Source of the DNA: Timema cristinae
Taxonomy: Eukaryota; Arthropoda; Insecta; Phasmatodea; Timematidae
DNA: 64,000 nt
Assembly (NCBI GenBank): GCA_039000515.1
Contig: JBCFYV010000012.1
Coordinates: forward strand, 8,054,287 to 8,118,286
Direction: 5' to 3'
Position 1 is the first letter of the stretch; each line of letters starts with the position of its first letter. Position numbers and translations under genes: made by a program. The notes under the pieces were generated by a model. The model was not told the DNA's origin. It was given only the letters and a program-made list of their open reading frames with translations, and searched no databases. Of this stretch, positions 46,116 to 58,698 are shown piece by piece.

Positions 46116-46654
46116 AATTTTTTGCAATTTTCATAGCAAACAATTTTTTTTTTTTTTGCAAAATAAATCAAATGTTTCATGTTCTACATATAGTAATATC
46201 AACAGTTCTTGAATACTTGTCATGAGAATACTAGCATTTAATGAGGTAAACTTTTTAAATGAATAGAAAAAGTGCTCATCAAATTCTAAGACAATCTGAC
46301 AGCTTTTCAACAACTGTTGAGATTACAATATGTAGAAAATTAAACTCTCTGTTAGAAATATATTTAGTTTGTTTGCTGACTTTATATATAATATACATAC
46401 ATAATAGCTTAGGGGGGCCCACTGATTGGTAAGACCAGGAATTATGCTTAAATTTAACTCTAGAGTAAGTGCCCCACCCCTCCCCAGCAAAAAGAAGAGC
46501 TGCCCTCAGCTCACAATCCCTACCACCCCACGCTAATAACCCCAAACTCCCTGTTATCGGTGATCCAGTCTGTTAGACCGTAAATCCACAGGTCACTTAA
46601 CTATCACTTTGGTTTTAGGAATGGTTTAATTAATTTGTCATTTCTTTTTACTAG
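46116..46654. other. Intronic stretch before exon 5
   Basis: No repeat or exon is recognised. Confidence 0.4.
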
Positions 46655-46843
46655 CATCATGGGAATGGTGACTATTCATATATGGGTGTAGGAGCCTTGG
46701 ACCAATCTAACTTTGATCTTCGGGGGTTGTCTTCCCTGGACAATAGAGACACTAGAGAGACTTACCAAGGACTTCCGCATGCTCATATTTCATCTCTCAT
46801 GATGGAGAACTTTGGTGGTCATCATCAGGCCAACCATCTTCAG
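46655..46843 (+). CDS. Host gene coding exon 5
   Basis: The exon follows TTTTTACTAG and ends CTTCAG|GTATAC. It is 189 bases (63 codons), phase 0 at both ends. The product begins HHGNGDYSYMGVGALDQSNF and includes SSLMMENFGGHHQANHLQ. It is Gly/His/Asn-rich and probably disordered. No domain is recognised. Confidence 0.9.
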
Positions 46844-47519
46844 GTATACAATCCACAGAAACTTTTGAAAATAATTATTTTAATATCTACTGGAAATTAG
46901 CAGTGGATGAATGTATTTTTATAGTATTAGTTCGGCATAGTAGAATTATTCTCATACTGCATTAAAAAAATTAAAGTTATTCACATTTTGGCATCAAATA
47001 AATTAATGCAGCTTTGTAAATCATTATACTTTATTAGATAAATAAGTTCTACACTTTGGATACTAATATTGGGCTTTTCTATCACCTCATAATGTGTAAA
47101 TTAAAAATCTTAATATTTTTCTTAAAACAAAAGAGTAAAAGAAGGCTTTTCCTAATAACCACATGTTAAATCTTTCCATCTCGTGCTATTAAATGCTCAG
47201 CCTCAAAAATTTAAGTACAGTAATTCCTGGCATAATGTTATGACACTGATAAACACATCATTATAGATATGTACACCAATATTTGCATATCATAATTTCA
47301 CAAAAGTTTGAAAAATAAAATTCGGATGTGCCAAAACTTTCAAGTTCAAAGAAATCATTATTATATATTTTTTAGCTTACGAAATAAAACAATGAAGGTA
47401 TTCCTATGAAAAATTGAATCTTAATTTTAGGGTGCAGCCTATATTTTGAGGCGGCTTATTATCAGGTCAATACGGTAAATAAGGTCTACTATGATACTAT
47501 TTATGTACAAATGGAAAAC

Positions 47520-48290
47520 TGCTAGAACAATTGAACGATTTTGTGTATTTGGGCAAAATGTTTAGTTAAAATGGATGTATGGTTAAATTGACAGATGAGT
47601 GAATGCATGTGGGAGAGTAGTTGGATGTATGTGGACTGTTGCAAAGAAAGAAGTGATATCTAAAGAGGCAAAGATGGCAGTATAAGTGTGTCAGGAGAAA
47701 CACAACAAGGTGAATGTGGTTGGTATGAGATATCTAAGAAATGTTTGTGAAAAACTCACATGGATAGAGTCATTAATGGATGGGTGCTGAAGGAGTGTGG
47801 TTTGAAAGAGAATCTAACAGGTCATTGGAAAGAAGTGTCTTGCGTCGTTTGGGCATGTTGGAAGGATGAGTGGGGATCGAATGATGAAGCAAATATATGA
47901 AGGAAGAATGTATGAATCAAAAGAAAGGGGTAGGTCATGTAAGACCTGGCTAAATGTGTGAAAAAGAGACACTAATAAGAGTTTTAAGAATAAAAGAACA
48001 TAGTTGACTCTGTGTATGGTTATTGTTGAAGCTAAGGGCGTATGCAAGGATAAGGAAGTGTGGAGAATGCCAGTGAGGATGGATTAAGTACGGAGTTGTT
48101 TTTTGAGCTATATGCATACTCTTTTGCCTACCCTGTAAGGAGCCGGCAAAGGTAGGTATTAGGTGATTAGGTATATATACATATGTAAATATATGATGCA
48201 GATCAATGTAAAGAGAATAGAGGGTAAGCACCAGTTGGAGAAAGACATCTGATTGGCTGAGCGTGTGGCAAGCGATTCATTTTTAATAAA
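47520..48290 (+). pseudogene. LINE reverse-transcriptase C-terminal relic
   Basis: Across shifting plus-strand frames the sequence reads FVYLGQMF, then NGWVLKECGLKE, then GHVGRMSGDRMMKQIYEGRM followed by YESKERGRSCKTWLN. This is the order of the region after the catalytic core in non-LTR retrotransposons ('fvYLGs...', 'w.l.ecGl.e', 'lrwfGHveRM...r....yeg...g.R.rGRprktWld'). There are multiple stops and frameshifts. The clade is not resolved. Confidence 0.7.
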
Positions 48291-51050
48291 AATAAAAATT
48301 AAGAAAATCTATTCACATGTGTTATTTATGAGAATGATCATATTGAGAATGATCAACTACCATTTCGTTTATTAAAATGACGCCATGTGTTGTTTTATTT
48401 AATATAATCACTACTTATATCCCACATACATTAAAATTGTCTGTAACAGTCCAAAAAATGCGTCGGTTTGTTCGTCTTGCCACTTATATAGAATTTTTGA
48501 GAAATATTATGACAACACATTGTCTGTAAATATCTAAATCAATCTTTACATTTATTAAATAAGAATAAATAAATTAATTCATGTATGTGTTCACACAGTT
48601 CATTTTGTTTTAATTCTTCAATAATGATAGTTAAAAATGGAGAAAAGTAGAACTACTTTTCACTTTTAATGAAAGTGTGAAATAATACTGCACATATGCT
48701 GACACAAAGTGTTTCAAAACACTTTTGTGTCGTTGGGTGTTGGGTTTCATCGCGTGTCATTTCACTTTGACCATATGCTTTCAAATGAGTCACTCACTGC
48801 ACACTTGCTGACACACGAATGACACAGTGAGACATGTTGAAACAAAGCAGTGGTTTTCCCCAATTCCACATTTCATCCACTTTGTTTCACATGTTCCGTG
48901 AAAAATACACCGTTGCACAAGTCGGCAAGTCTGGCCACGTGCCGATAGTCTCCTTCAAAACTTGAGCTTCCTTAATCATGCTTGTTTTGTTTATGCTTTA
49001 AAATGCCGATAAAGGTTACTGGTAAGAGTGAAGACATGGATTTGTAATTTTCCAAAGAACATTTCTCAATTCTTCTTTCATTGGTGGGGTGAACTCATTA
49101 TCTCCCACTTGATGCTTTTTTTGCTTAACCAACCGATCCCAGGAATTTATAGCTAACACTTCATCAGTATCAATATCACCAACATTACACACAGCACTAT
49201 AGTACTGACTGATTTTTTTTTTTAATTTCCTTTTATCATGTTTCATTTAAAATATAGTTGAAACATTTTTTGTCATGGTTTCAAGATATTTCTTAATGTT
49301 TTTTGTTATGTGTTTAATGAAATGGTTGTGTTGATGTTCATTTTATATTGATTTTTATCGAATCGCTGAAAATGATATTTGAGAACACGCTTAACATTCA
49401 CAAAGCTGTATGAAAGACAAATTAAGTCCTTTCTAAATAATTATTGTTAGAAATCATAAAATCACGTTTGGGAAGATTATATAATATTTAAAATCCACAC
49501 CAATTATGGAAAAAATAACTAAACAAATTACACTTAATCTACTAAAATATGTTCAGAATTACTTGCATGTTGGAACTTTTGTATTAATATTCAATGTGTT
49601 TTGAAGTTCTTGACATTTTAGTTAACTTTACATTTAGCACCACAAATATCAGTAATTATCGGCAAAATAAATGGAACATAAATCATAATTATTCAAGCAA
49701 AATTTATATTAATGTATCAATCCTTTTACATTTGTTCTGCCATGTACAGAAAATTTCTGGATATTTGGTAAGGAGTAAAAAGATTTATTATTACCCATGC
49801 AATTTTGTTGCTTATTTACATAGAGTGCAAAAACACAGCTTGTCATTTCTTATGTCTACTTAAAAACACAAGTAACTAACTGAAATTGCAGAACGAACGC
49901 AAATAAATTAGCAAAAAGCCTAAAAGTCTGATTATTCAACAATGACTTGTAACAAGGGAGAAATGACCTCAAGTCCTATATTCTATATATTATATAAAAC
50001 TATTATAAAATGATAACTAGCTTGAGAAGAACAATAGGCCTACAACTACATATAAGTTATTTATAGGGCTCTTCGAGTACTCTTATTTCAATCTCGATTT
50101 TGTTGCTTAAGCTCGAGATTGAGATCGAAAGTTTTGTAGGCTTGTCATTTTCAAACTTCCACTGGAAATACTTAATAATCAATTTTTAAAAAGCAATAGT
50201 AAGCATAATCTATTTAATTGAGATAATATTAGCATTTTCAAATCATTTGGTTACTTAGAAAATTCTTAAAAATTAATTTCAATTTTCACATTAATAACGT
50301 AATGGAGCTTTACAACTACTTTCGACTGGTAAATTTATTCAATATTGTCGTCCATTTTGAATTATACTTGATTAAAGTTGTTTACTTGTATTTCCATGAC
50401 AATGCAATGAAAATAAAAATAGCTAAGAAGCTTACTGAATAATTGAATGATTCCTTTTAATATTTTTACCTGGCCCCTTTCTAAAATAATAATTTATGTT
50501 AAATTAAAAATGTAATATCAAAGATATATTAAATGTTTTCAAACTTAAGAAATTTAAAACTCGTGTTAATACGTTTAGCTACAAAACTAACTCTAGTTTA
50601 GTTACTATTTAGTTATAGAATTATGTTGATTAACTCGTTTAAAATCGATTCTGCTGTTATTTATTGCAATACAAATTTTACCAAACATTTATATTAAAAA
50701 AAGTACATACTATTTCATATTATTTGCTAGAAATATTATTTTTAATTTTAAAGTATGAGCATCAACCTTTATAAGCATTAAAAATTAAATTAAAGTAAAT
50801 GTCTCAATAAAATAATGTCTAACGAGAGCCTTTACAATGCGCATGTTCAACTGTGAATAGAGGAATGCAAGTGGAACAAAAGATGTGATCAAGCACGATT
50901 ACACTAAGACTAAGGAATAATAAAATATGAAACACTTCAAATTTCCGATTGTCTACGATTCTTAAGTTTTCTTAGACAGTAAATTAAGTTACTGAAGCAT
51001 ATTTTAGGGAAATATTATCTAATTAACATGTCGATTTTATTAACTTTTTA
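48291..51050. other. AT-rich intronic stretch with one minus-strand open frame
   Basis: At 49246-49016 a minus-strand frame starting MKHDKRKLKKKISQYYSAV contains DTDEVLAINSWDRLVKQKKH. It looks protein-like but has no domain that I recognise, and it ends near a stop after SYQ. Elsewhere nothing is seen. A direct or inverted set of 'gctgacaca'-type words occurs at 48700-48850. Confidence 0.3.
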
Positions 51051-51055
51051 TCAAA

Positions 51056-51434
51056 AGTGTAGAAACACACTACAATAAGTGGTGGTGAAGGAAGCTAACC
51101 TGGAAGTATAGTTAGGTTAGGGTTAGATATAAACACACATTTCTCTATTTCGTCTTACACTTTTACACTTTCCACTTGTTCAAACTTTAACAGTTGCACA
51201 TTGTTTTGAATTTTGGGAAATATTTATTTTTAATATGAAAATAAATTAATGAAAAAGTAATATTCCCAAAAATTCAAACTAATGTGCAACTGGAAGTGTT
51301 AAAGAAGGAGAGAGTTTAAGAAGACATTAAGAGAGAAGTGTGTTTGTTCTTATCTAGGCCTAACCTAGCTATCCTTTCAGGATGGCTTCCTTCACTATCA
51401 TTTACTTTACATCACTGTACAGTGTTTCTACACT
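51056..51434. repeat. Fold-back element with ~170-base arms
   Basis: The left end AGTGTAGAAAC and right end GTTTCTACACT are complementary. The arms stay alignable through 'gaaggaagc', 'tagttaggttag', 'cacacattctct' and 'gttgcacattngtttgaatt' types, up to a centre near 51240-51265. Identity is about 80 percent with small indels, so it is older than the hairpin at 43541. No target-site duplication is evident. Confidence 0.8.
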
Positions 51435-51439
51435 GTCTT

Positions 51440-53750
51440 ATTATACATTTCCAAGCCATCAAGAAATTATTCATTTTATTCACTTTGTTTTATAATTGTT
51501 AGTGCAATTTCATTGTCTTTAAAGACATGAGTGTTGAAACCATTTTAATTAATTGTTTTTTAATTAGATTTTTATTTAAGTGTTCTTACTTTTAAATTGT
51601 GTTTTTTAGTTATTTTTAATTTAAAACCCGTAATTTCAATTCATCCTTTTTTTTTCTAAAGTATTTACTATTTATAAAAATGAGTGTGATTCATATTTTA
51701 AGAACATATATATTGACAAGACATATTATATTATGAATAGGCCTAAACTTGACTCGAACTTGGGAGCTTTTAGAAATACCCGACTCGAATGAAAAAACAC
51801 AAGCTCGCAGACTCCTAGTTATTTAGCATACATATTTAGTATTATAGTTATTACTATTAAATAAATATAGTAAATAATAGTGTAAATCATTAAACAGAAC
51901 ATCACTGCTGTATTTTAAGGTAGCCTATTAAAACAGATACTCTATTGGAACAAAGCAACTAACTATACATGGAAAAATCATTACCAGGCAAACAAATATA
52001 AATCAATCATTATAAAGATAAATGAAAGGACCACACGACACACTACTAACTGCTGTGTACTGGGTGACGTAAGCAATTACATCAAATTCTGTCAAATGGT
52101 GCTACATTTCTATTCTCTTTACATTGATGCAGATGCTATCTTATTTTGTAGGCCTGTAAGAAGATTACTTTTTAAAACTTCTTATAGAATGTATAGTAAT
52201 GTATAGAATTTCAAGGGTCAACCAGATAAAAAATTCTTTTTTACTGAAATTACTTTTAGGATGTAAAACTATCATATTGTGCTAAAAATGTAATTTTTGT
52301 GACTCTACCAGGCTATAAAACAAGTTTAATGATGACATTTGGTTTTATTTGAGAATTTTTAAATCTAAATGTTTAATTTTTTTTCTGTCTAAAACTCAAA
52401 TATTTATTTACCATAAGAAGATTCTCTAATTATAAAAAAACAATTGAAGTATTCCCATGAGAATAAATGCTAATTATAGGAGTTATGTTCCAAGGTCCCC
52501 CAAAATATCTATAAACAGAGTTATTTCACAGAAGCCATATGTCATTGAGGAAAATGCAAGAGATTTTTTTGGAATAGTAAATAAAAAACATTTTTGTACA
52601 TTCACTAAGCTATGTCAAAGCTATACTCACACTGACCAGACTAGAGAATCTGTATAATGTCAACTTTTACCAGCTAGTAAATAGGTTGTCTCTTTTTCTT
52701 TGCAACCAGAGATGAATAAACTAAACAGACAATAACTAATGTATAGGGAAACTAAAAAACTATAAATGTACACAAAGAAAGGTAAACACGAGCAATGCAT
52801 TCATCTCAATTTAATATATGGTAGTGATCAAGCACGAATTTATAAATTGTAAAGTGGTTGCTCAGATTTATTAAACGTAGAAACATTTGTGTGAGTTGGT
52901 AGGCATATTTTTCCTTGACACGCATATTTCTTGCCAATTGCATTGCCCAGCTTAAGGGAGGGGAGGGGGGGGGCACATGCCCTCCTTAAATTCAAACTTC
53001 ATAATGATGTTTCCAAGCTAAACAATTATTACAAGATAGGAGGGGTGCCATAGGGTTATGGTGATTGGTTAGGTGAACTGCGTGACTCATTGCATTGTGC
53101 GGCAGGAATCGGGCGGTAGGTAGATCAATTCAAACTTTGCGTGTGAATCATACGTATTAAAAACAGTGTTTTAGTAAGTTGGAGAATACTTAGAGTAAAA
53201 ATAAAGATAAACAATTAAAGCTGTTGTGCTGGGCAACTTAAAACTCTCTACTGACTACACTATGGCCCTAATCTTATAAACTGCACCATAATAGATCCAA
53301 GGTAAGCTTATTACTAGGGGGTGAAACTGAAACCTGTGAATACTTGAGATTTGAGGATTTACAAAAATTTCAGATTAAAAATTTTAACAAATGTATTATT
53401 AAAAAAAAATGATGATTTAGCTGAACATAAATATAGGACAAACCAAACAAAATCGTGGACCCATTAATTTACAACTAAATATGGACAGAATCAGAATTTA
53501 AGATTTTTTTATATATTTTTTTAAATACAAATCTGAGATTCAGTTTGTTTAGGTAAAATGACAATTTGGATTAAGAAAAGTTCGATTCAACCCATCTTTG
53601 CTTGCGACCTTTCAGGGTAAACAGAGAATAACTCACAGTTGAAAAACAGGTTTTTTAAGGTAAGGTGAAGGGAATACAATTTAAGGACACTATTTTGGCT
53701 GTTGTTATGGGAAATATTTTTTTGGCACAAATATATAAAATATTGTTCAG
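51440..53750. other. AT-rich intronic stretch
   Basis: 'actatacatttccaagccat' type sequence near 51445 recurs at about 56003, so both carry a small shared repeat. Otherwise nothing is recognised. Confidence 0.45.
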
Positions 53751-53899
53751 TACAGGGCTGCCACTGAACCTGGAAAGTCAGGGAAAGTTTTTTTAGTGTA
53801 TTCCATTAAATTGCAGATTATTTTCTTCACAGTGTCTTTGATAAGAAATCCATTATTTCGAGGTAAGATGGTATACTATATAATGTGACTTCTTATTTT

Positions 53900-54995
53900 T
53901 GAAACCTGATTTGGTTGTGGCAGCGGCGGGTTGAAGATATTACTTGCATAAAACTAGCTTTATTTGTAATTGATAACATAAACAAATTTGTACACACCTC
54001 TAAATTGCCTCATACCAAACCGACTGAAAGTGTCATCAAGCACATAGGCGATAAATTTATCAAATGTAAACTCTGTTTTTTTAAGACTTTTGCCGGAGAA
54101 TGTAAACCATTCCGATGAAAATTCTCCCTTACCTTTTAAGAAGTCTTATGAGCCATGTTGATAAATCCAAAATTGGAAGTAGCTGGCTATGGTAGTAAAC
54201 TGGTTGCTCTTGATATTAACATTAACCTTGGGTTCAGTACAGTAAAACACCTAAAGAATGTAAAGGCATCTGAGAAAGACATTCTTGCATTCAGAATGGA
54301 ATGTCAGAGAATTGTGAAGTACAATTGGTGCAAGGACTAACCTCACTTAATCCACAAATTATTGCCCAACACCACAACACTGACATACTAGATTTAATGC
54401 TGTCTTGCAAGCAGTGTTTGAAGCTAAAAAAATCTCAGAATCTGTTTCTGAAAAAGCAAAGACTCAATACCTTTTTCCTTTGCGGAGAAGCACTGGAAGT
54501 AGAGTTTAGCAAGTTTCTTGCTAGTGAGCCAGAAACAAATTTAGATGATTTCTTTTCTAAAGTATTGGACAAGAACCATAAATATGGTGAACTGTGGTAC
54601 ACATCTAAACTGTGTCTTATCCTTTCACATGGTTACGCATCACTTGAAAGTGCTTTTTCTATCAACACATCTATTCTCGTAGAAAACTTACGTAAAGAGT
54701 CTCCTGTATCACAAAGGCACATGTTGGATGTCATTCATTACTTTGGAATAGAATATAATATATTCATATAGATCAAAAAACGCTTCTGTTTGTGAAATCT
54801 TCTTACCACATGTCCAGCATCTAGGAGACAAAAAACAATTTCTTGCCATGAAAGAAAAACAGCAAAGAGAAAAAAGGAAAGTTGGTGAAGCCACTTGAAA
54901 ACTTAAAGACGAGAAGAAAAAAAAATCAGACTTGAGACCAAAGTTTCTGAAGAGAAAATTGAAGTTCTCTAAAAGCAGAATATTATTTTGTAAAC
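53900..54995 (+). pseudogene. hAT transposase C-terminal relic
   Basis: Plus-strand frames at 53915-54118, 54155-54340 and 54301-54771, then a shifted frame to about 54990, form the C-terminal half of a hAT protein. The diagnostic part is LWYTSKLCLILSHGYASLES followed by AFSINTSILVENLRKESPVS and QRHMLDVI. This corresponds to the hAT dimerisation motif 'Lw...k.lL.lsHgqA.vER.FS.N......N...e.lv.qrl'. The later KEKQQREKRKVGEAT part fits the charged coiled tail of that group. Frameshifts near 54320 and 54770 and stops make it dead. No ends were found. Confidence 0.7.
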
Positions 54996-55310
54996 TATTT
55001 GAAATCTTAAAAGAAAGAAAATGTTAATATTTTGTGCTTGCATTATCATGCTTTGTACCACTATCACAGTTTCTTAATCTCATAGTTAGTTTGTAAAATA
55101 TTTTTGCATTTATAATTATCATAGTTTATTTTCATTGTAGGGTAAATTAAGTGAGGAGAAAGTTGAGAATATTGTAGAATATCATAAAAAGGATATGAAT
55201 GTTTTTGCAAACCTTTTGAATTCTTGTAAGGAAGGGAATGTTTATATTTTGTGCCTGCACTCTCATGCTTGATATTCCAGTTTCTTAATTTTTTGTTTTT
55301 AAATATTTAT
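54988..55310. repeat. ~210-bp direct duplication
   Basis: 'ttatattttgtgcctgcact' and 'cagtttcttaat' types recur at about 55025-55080 and 55230-55290, preceded in each by 'tttgnaaacnntttgaa'. It sits directly after the hAT relic. Confidence 0.55.
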
Positions 55311-55700
55311 TTCCACTTATTTTTTAAAAACATTTGAAATGCTTAGTAAGGAATGTTTAAGAATATTAAGAAAAATAAAATTCAATTTTAAGTGAATTTA
55401 AGTTAGACAAGTTGTACATACATTATATATAATACTCCAGCAGCATCATCCTCAGAACTAAGAACTACAGCTAAGAAATAAATTCAATTTTTACTTTTCA
55501 AATTTTTTATATATATATATATATATATTTTTTTTTTCAATGTTCAAGTGAAATTTGTTTTAGAGCTGTGATACTGCTTATTGCCGGTTCAGAGCCAACT
55601 ATAGTTATAGGATGAACCTAACTACTAGTAATTTAACACTTTTTGAAGTTATAATGAATCGATTATATAAAATAATATTAATATTTAATTACTATTGTAT
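55311..55700. other. AT-rich stretch with (AT)n
   Basis: An (AT)n run lies at about 55508-55528. Nothing else is recognised. Confidence 0.5.
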
Positions 55701-55965
55701 CCTACACCTTAGCTCGGTTGATAGCGTGTATGTCTATTGAGCTAAGAGTCTCGGGTTTGATTCCGCTCTGAAAAATGTATCATTGGTGAAATGTGGGTTT
55801 ACCCTTTTTCTGTGATAAATTAACAGCCGGGGACTGGATGTTGTGTCTGTATTCAGTTAGATGATAATACATGTGGAGCTATGGCAGGCCTAGCCAGCTA
55901 GCAGTGGAAAATATATGGCTTGAATAAAAAACAGTCTGTAAATGGTAATGCATGTAAAAATAAGT
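55701..55965 (+). mobile_element. SINE family C, near-complete copy
   Basis: It has the tRNA-like head 'caccttagctcggttgatag' and 'cgggtttgattcc', and the body and tail match 23136-23420. The flanking CTATTGTAT and CTATTTGTAT are an imperfect target-site duplication. Confidence 0.88.
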
Positions 55966-56511
55966 TGCTATTTGTATTTTATATAATAAGAGTGTACAAA
56001 CACACTCTTACTATACATTTCCAAGCCATTAGCCAATAAATAATTCATCATATTATTTGTATTTTCTACAATATTTATATTTCCTATTATATTCATAAGT
56101 ATTCCAAGATTTGAATTCAACATTCGAAGATAAATACAAGATTTGAATTTGATATTTGGATTCATAAAATAGTGGACTTAACCCAACCATAATTTTAAAT
56201 AAAGCGAAAAAGTTTTCATCAAATTCATTGTCATTCTTGACAAACATTCAAGAACTATTTAGGTTAGTATATGAAACTAAACATAATTAATTATGTACTG
56301 AAGTACTATTTTATATATTTTGATAAAACATTTTTGTAATAAAAATAAAATCTTTTTAAAAAACTGGCTTTAACTCACGTTTCATTTTATTTACCACCGT
56401 AAAGGAAACTGATTATCATAATTATTACTTTGATATCCTTTAAATGAGAAAAGTGTTGTTTTTCTGGTTGTGAGTAATGTTATAATAAATGTTGGTCTGC
56501 TTGCTTGCCAG
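55966..56511. other. AT-rich intronic stretch before exon 6
   Basis: Nothing is recognised apart from the small repeat shared with 51445. Confidence 0.45.
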
Positions 56512-56679
56512 GATTTCAACAACCATCCCATGAATGATTTGGAGGCTCTTAAATCTGAGTTGTCATGTCAGGACCTTGGCTCTCATCTAACCAACGGCTT
56601 CTCATCTCCGGACTCGGGATATTTTCAGATCAAAAGGTTAACCTCTACTTGTCTGCCAACAAGGTAGCACCAGATAACG
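56512..56679 (+). CDS. Host gene coding exon 6, with one-base frameshift
   Basis: The exon follows the acceptor TTGCTTGCCAG in phase 0 and reads DFNNHPMNDLEALKSELSCQ, then GFSSPDSGYFQIK. From there the frame runs into a TAG at 56665 just before a strong donor (GTAAGA at 56680). If one base is missing at or near the A-run at 56632-56635, the frame continues VNLYLSANKVAPDN, leaves in phase 1, and joins exon 7 to give NGSNTVMYGQG. No in-frame donor fits exon 7 otherwise. The weak alternative donor at 56651 (GTCTGC) would be in phase. A sequencing error in a homopolymer or a true null allele are both possible. Confidence 0.85.
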
Positions 56680-57000
56680 GTAAGATTGAAATTTTAAAAT
56701 GTGATACATAAATAATAATACCAATAATACCATTATTTATCCACACACAGACCCAAGCCATGTTTATATTTTTCAAGAAGGGGTATTTTGAATCTGCTAA
56801 ATTCTGAGGATATTTGAATTTTCAGAAAAATGTCTGCACCAATATTTGAAAGAAATTTTTTTTCTCTTAAAATTTTGAACATTTGCTTGAAGCTATTGTA
56901 ATGCTTAAGCGAGATCATACTATGTCATGTCCTCATAACTTATCTCTTAGTAAACTAACTAAACTGTTGGTTAAACTTGGCCTTGTTTTTTAAATACTAT

Positions 57001-57589
57001 TTTGATGTAAAATTGTGTATGGACACCATTCATTAGTTAGTTCTTAATGTTAATCTTATCAGAGTGCTAGATTTGATAAGTTTTTAATTGGCTGAAATTA
57101 AATGTAGAGATTGAAGTGTAGCTGTTACATTGTATCTGTAGGTTTTCGGTTAGCAAATTAAAGTAGAATATTTATGTATCTTTTATTTACCTATATTGGC
57201 TTACTCTTTTTTTACAAAAAATATTTGTTTAGAATAAAAAAAGAGGATAGTGTTAGTTTTGACTAAGGAAAAGCAATGTTTCTTGTGGAATTAATAAAAT
57301 AATATAAAAAGCATAAACTTACTAATGCATTTGATGCAATGGAGTGATTCATAGAACACCATATGAAAAATTTAAGGCAAACATAAAACAAAATTTCTTC
57401 ATATATTTTGGTCTTGGGACATTTAGAAAGTAAAACTCATATCAAAGCAGTCATCTTCACACAAATAATAGTTTATTGCTTACAAAAGAGAAAATGTAAA
57501 ACACAACTTTAGTAATAACAATTGCCATGAAAACACTACCAAAGGATGACATAAAAGGAGAACAGAGGTGGCAAAGGTTCAAAAAGTAC
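57001..57589. other. AT-rich intronic stretch
   Basis: Nothing is recognised. Confidence 0.45.
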
Positions 57590-58530
57590 CGGTAGAAGCC
57601 ACAGAGGAAATATGTGAAAGAACGAGCAGAAAGAGAAGATGGAAGGAAACGTAAAGGAAGCAGTGAATGCTAAGAACAAAGTCTTTAGAAAATGGTTCAC
57701 AAAAAGAACAAGAGAGAATGAGGATAAAAATAGGAGAAAAAAAGAAATGCAAAGAAGATAATAAGAAAAGGTAGAAAAACATGGATAGAAGAATGGACAA
57801 AATTGCTACAAACTGGTGTCGAAGGAATCAAGAAAATTGTGTATAGTCAAGTGAGCCAAAGGAAGAGGGAAAATAGGAAAGAGGTCAGGATGATGGGTGA
57901 AAAAGGAAGAATAATATAGAGGATTAGGTAAAGAATCTGTGGAAATCATATTCTGAGAGATTTTTGAACCCTGAGGGGGAAGGATTGGTATAGAAGGAAG
58001 AAGAAAAAGAAAAGGAATTAGCTGGAGAGATGTAGGAGGAAGGAGGTGAATGAAACCTTGAGGATGAGGAAGGTAAAGGCACCAGGAGTGAATAAATTTG
58101 GGGTGAAAATGATAACAGCAACAGGAGAAATGGGTTCACAGTGAGGGCATAGAGTAGCAAGGGCAGTGTGGAGGGAGAGGATTGGACAAACTATACTATT
58201 TTACCAATATTCAAGGAATGGGATAGGAAGTGTGAAGAGGGATAATACTGATGTGTCAATGCACAAAAAAAATCTGGAAAGGAGAATGAGGTAAAGATAG
58301 AGAGAGGAACAACATGGGTTCAGAGAGATATGGTCGATGATAGATTTAATATTGGGATTAGACAGTTGACGGAAAAGAGATATCGGTTAGGAAAGGTGTT
58401 AATAATGGCATTTATGAATGTATAAAAAGCTTTTACTAGTGTGGATAAATAGAAAGAAAGTGTGGAAAGCAACGGAAATAGGCTGGAGTAGAAATAGTAG
58501 TGACTGGGAGAGTAAGGCATATGTATGATA
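57590..58530 (+). pseudogene. LINE reverse-transcriptase domain relic
   Basis: The purine-rich plus strand reads, through many frame breaks, AKNKVFRKWFTKRTRENEDK, then KAPGVNKF, MITATGEMG, RRDNTDVSMH, REEQHGFR and RQLTEKRYRLGKVLIMAFMN followed by KAF. This is the fingers-palm order of LINE reverse transcriptases ('KApG.D...', 'yRgislms', 'eeQ.GFR.grs', 'fiDfekAFDsv'). The catalytic FxDD part is not reached. Its 3' part could be of the same family as 47520-48290. It lies in intron 6, ending about 170 bases before exon 7. Confidence 0.7.
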
Positions 58531-58698
58531 ATAATATGAGTACACTTACACTACATGATATGAAAGTCAAGAGAGAATTAGATTATACTCTGTTGAAAAC
58601 ATTGCAAAGATTTCATATAGCTAATATGTTGAGTAATTTCATTTTAAAACTTTTGTTTATTGAATGGTATTTAATTTAATTATATTTTATTTGTGTAG

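Larger units (their letters stand above)
46844..56511 (+). other. Intron 5 of the host gene (about 9.7 kb)
   Basis: It holds a LINE 3' fragment, the fold-back element at 51056, a hAT relic, SINE C and long AT-rich stretches with nothing recognised (48300-51050 and 51440-53750). A small additional in-phase exon cannot be excluded, because both flanking exons are in phase 0. Confidence 0.7.

Noticed and set aside
51108..51125. TTAGG telomere repeat
   Set aside because: Only two or three partial units, inside a fold-back arm that explains them.
57579..58520. Several minus-strand open frames rich in Leu, Ser and Phe
   Set aside because: They are antisense to a purine-rich LINE relic read on the plus strand.
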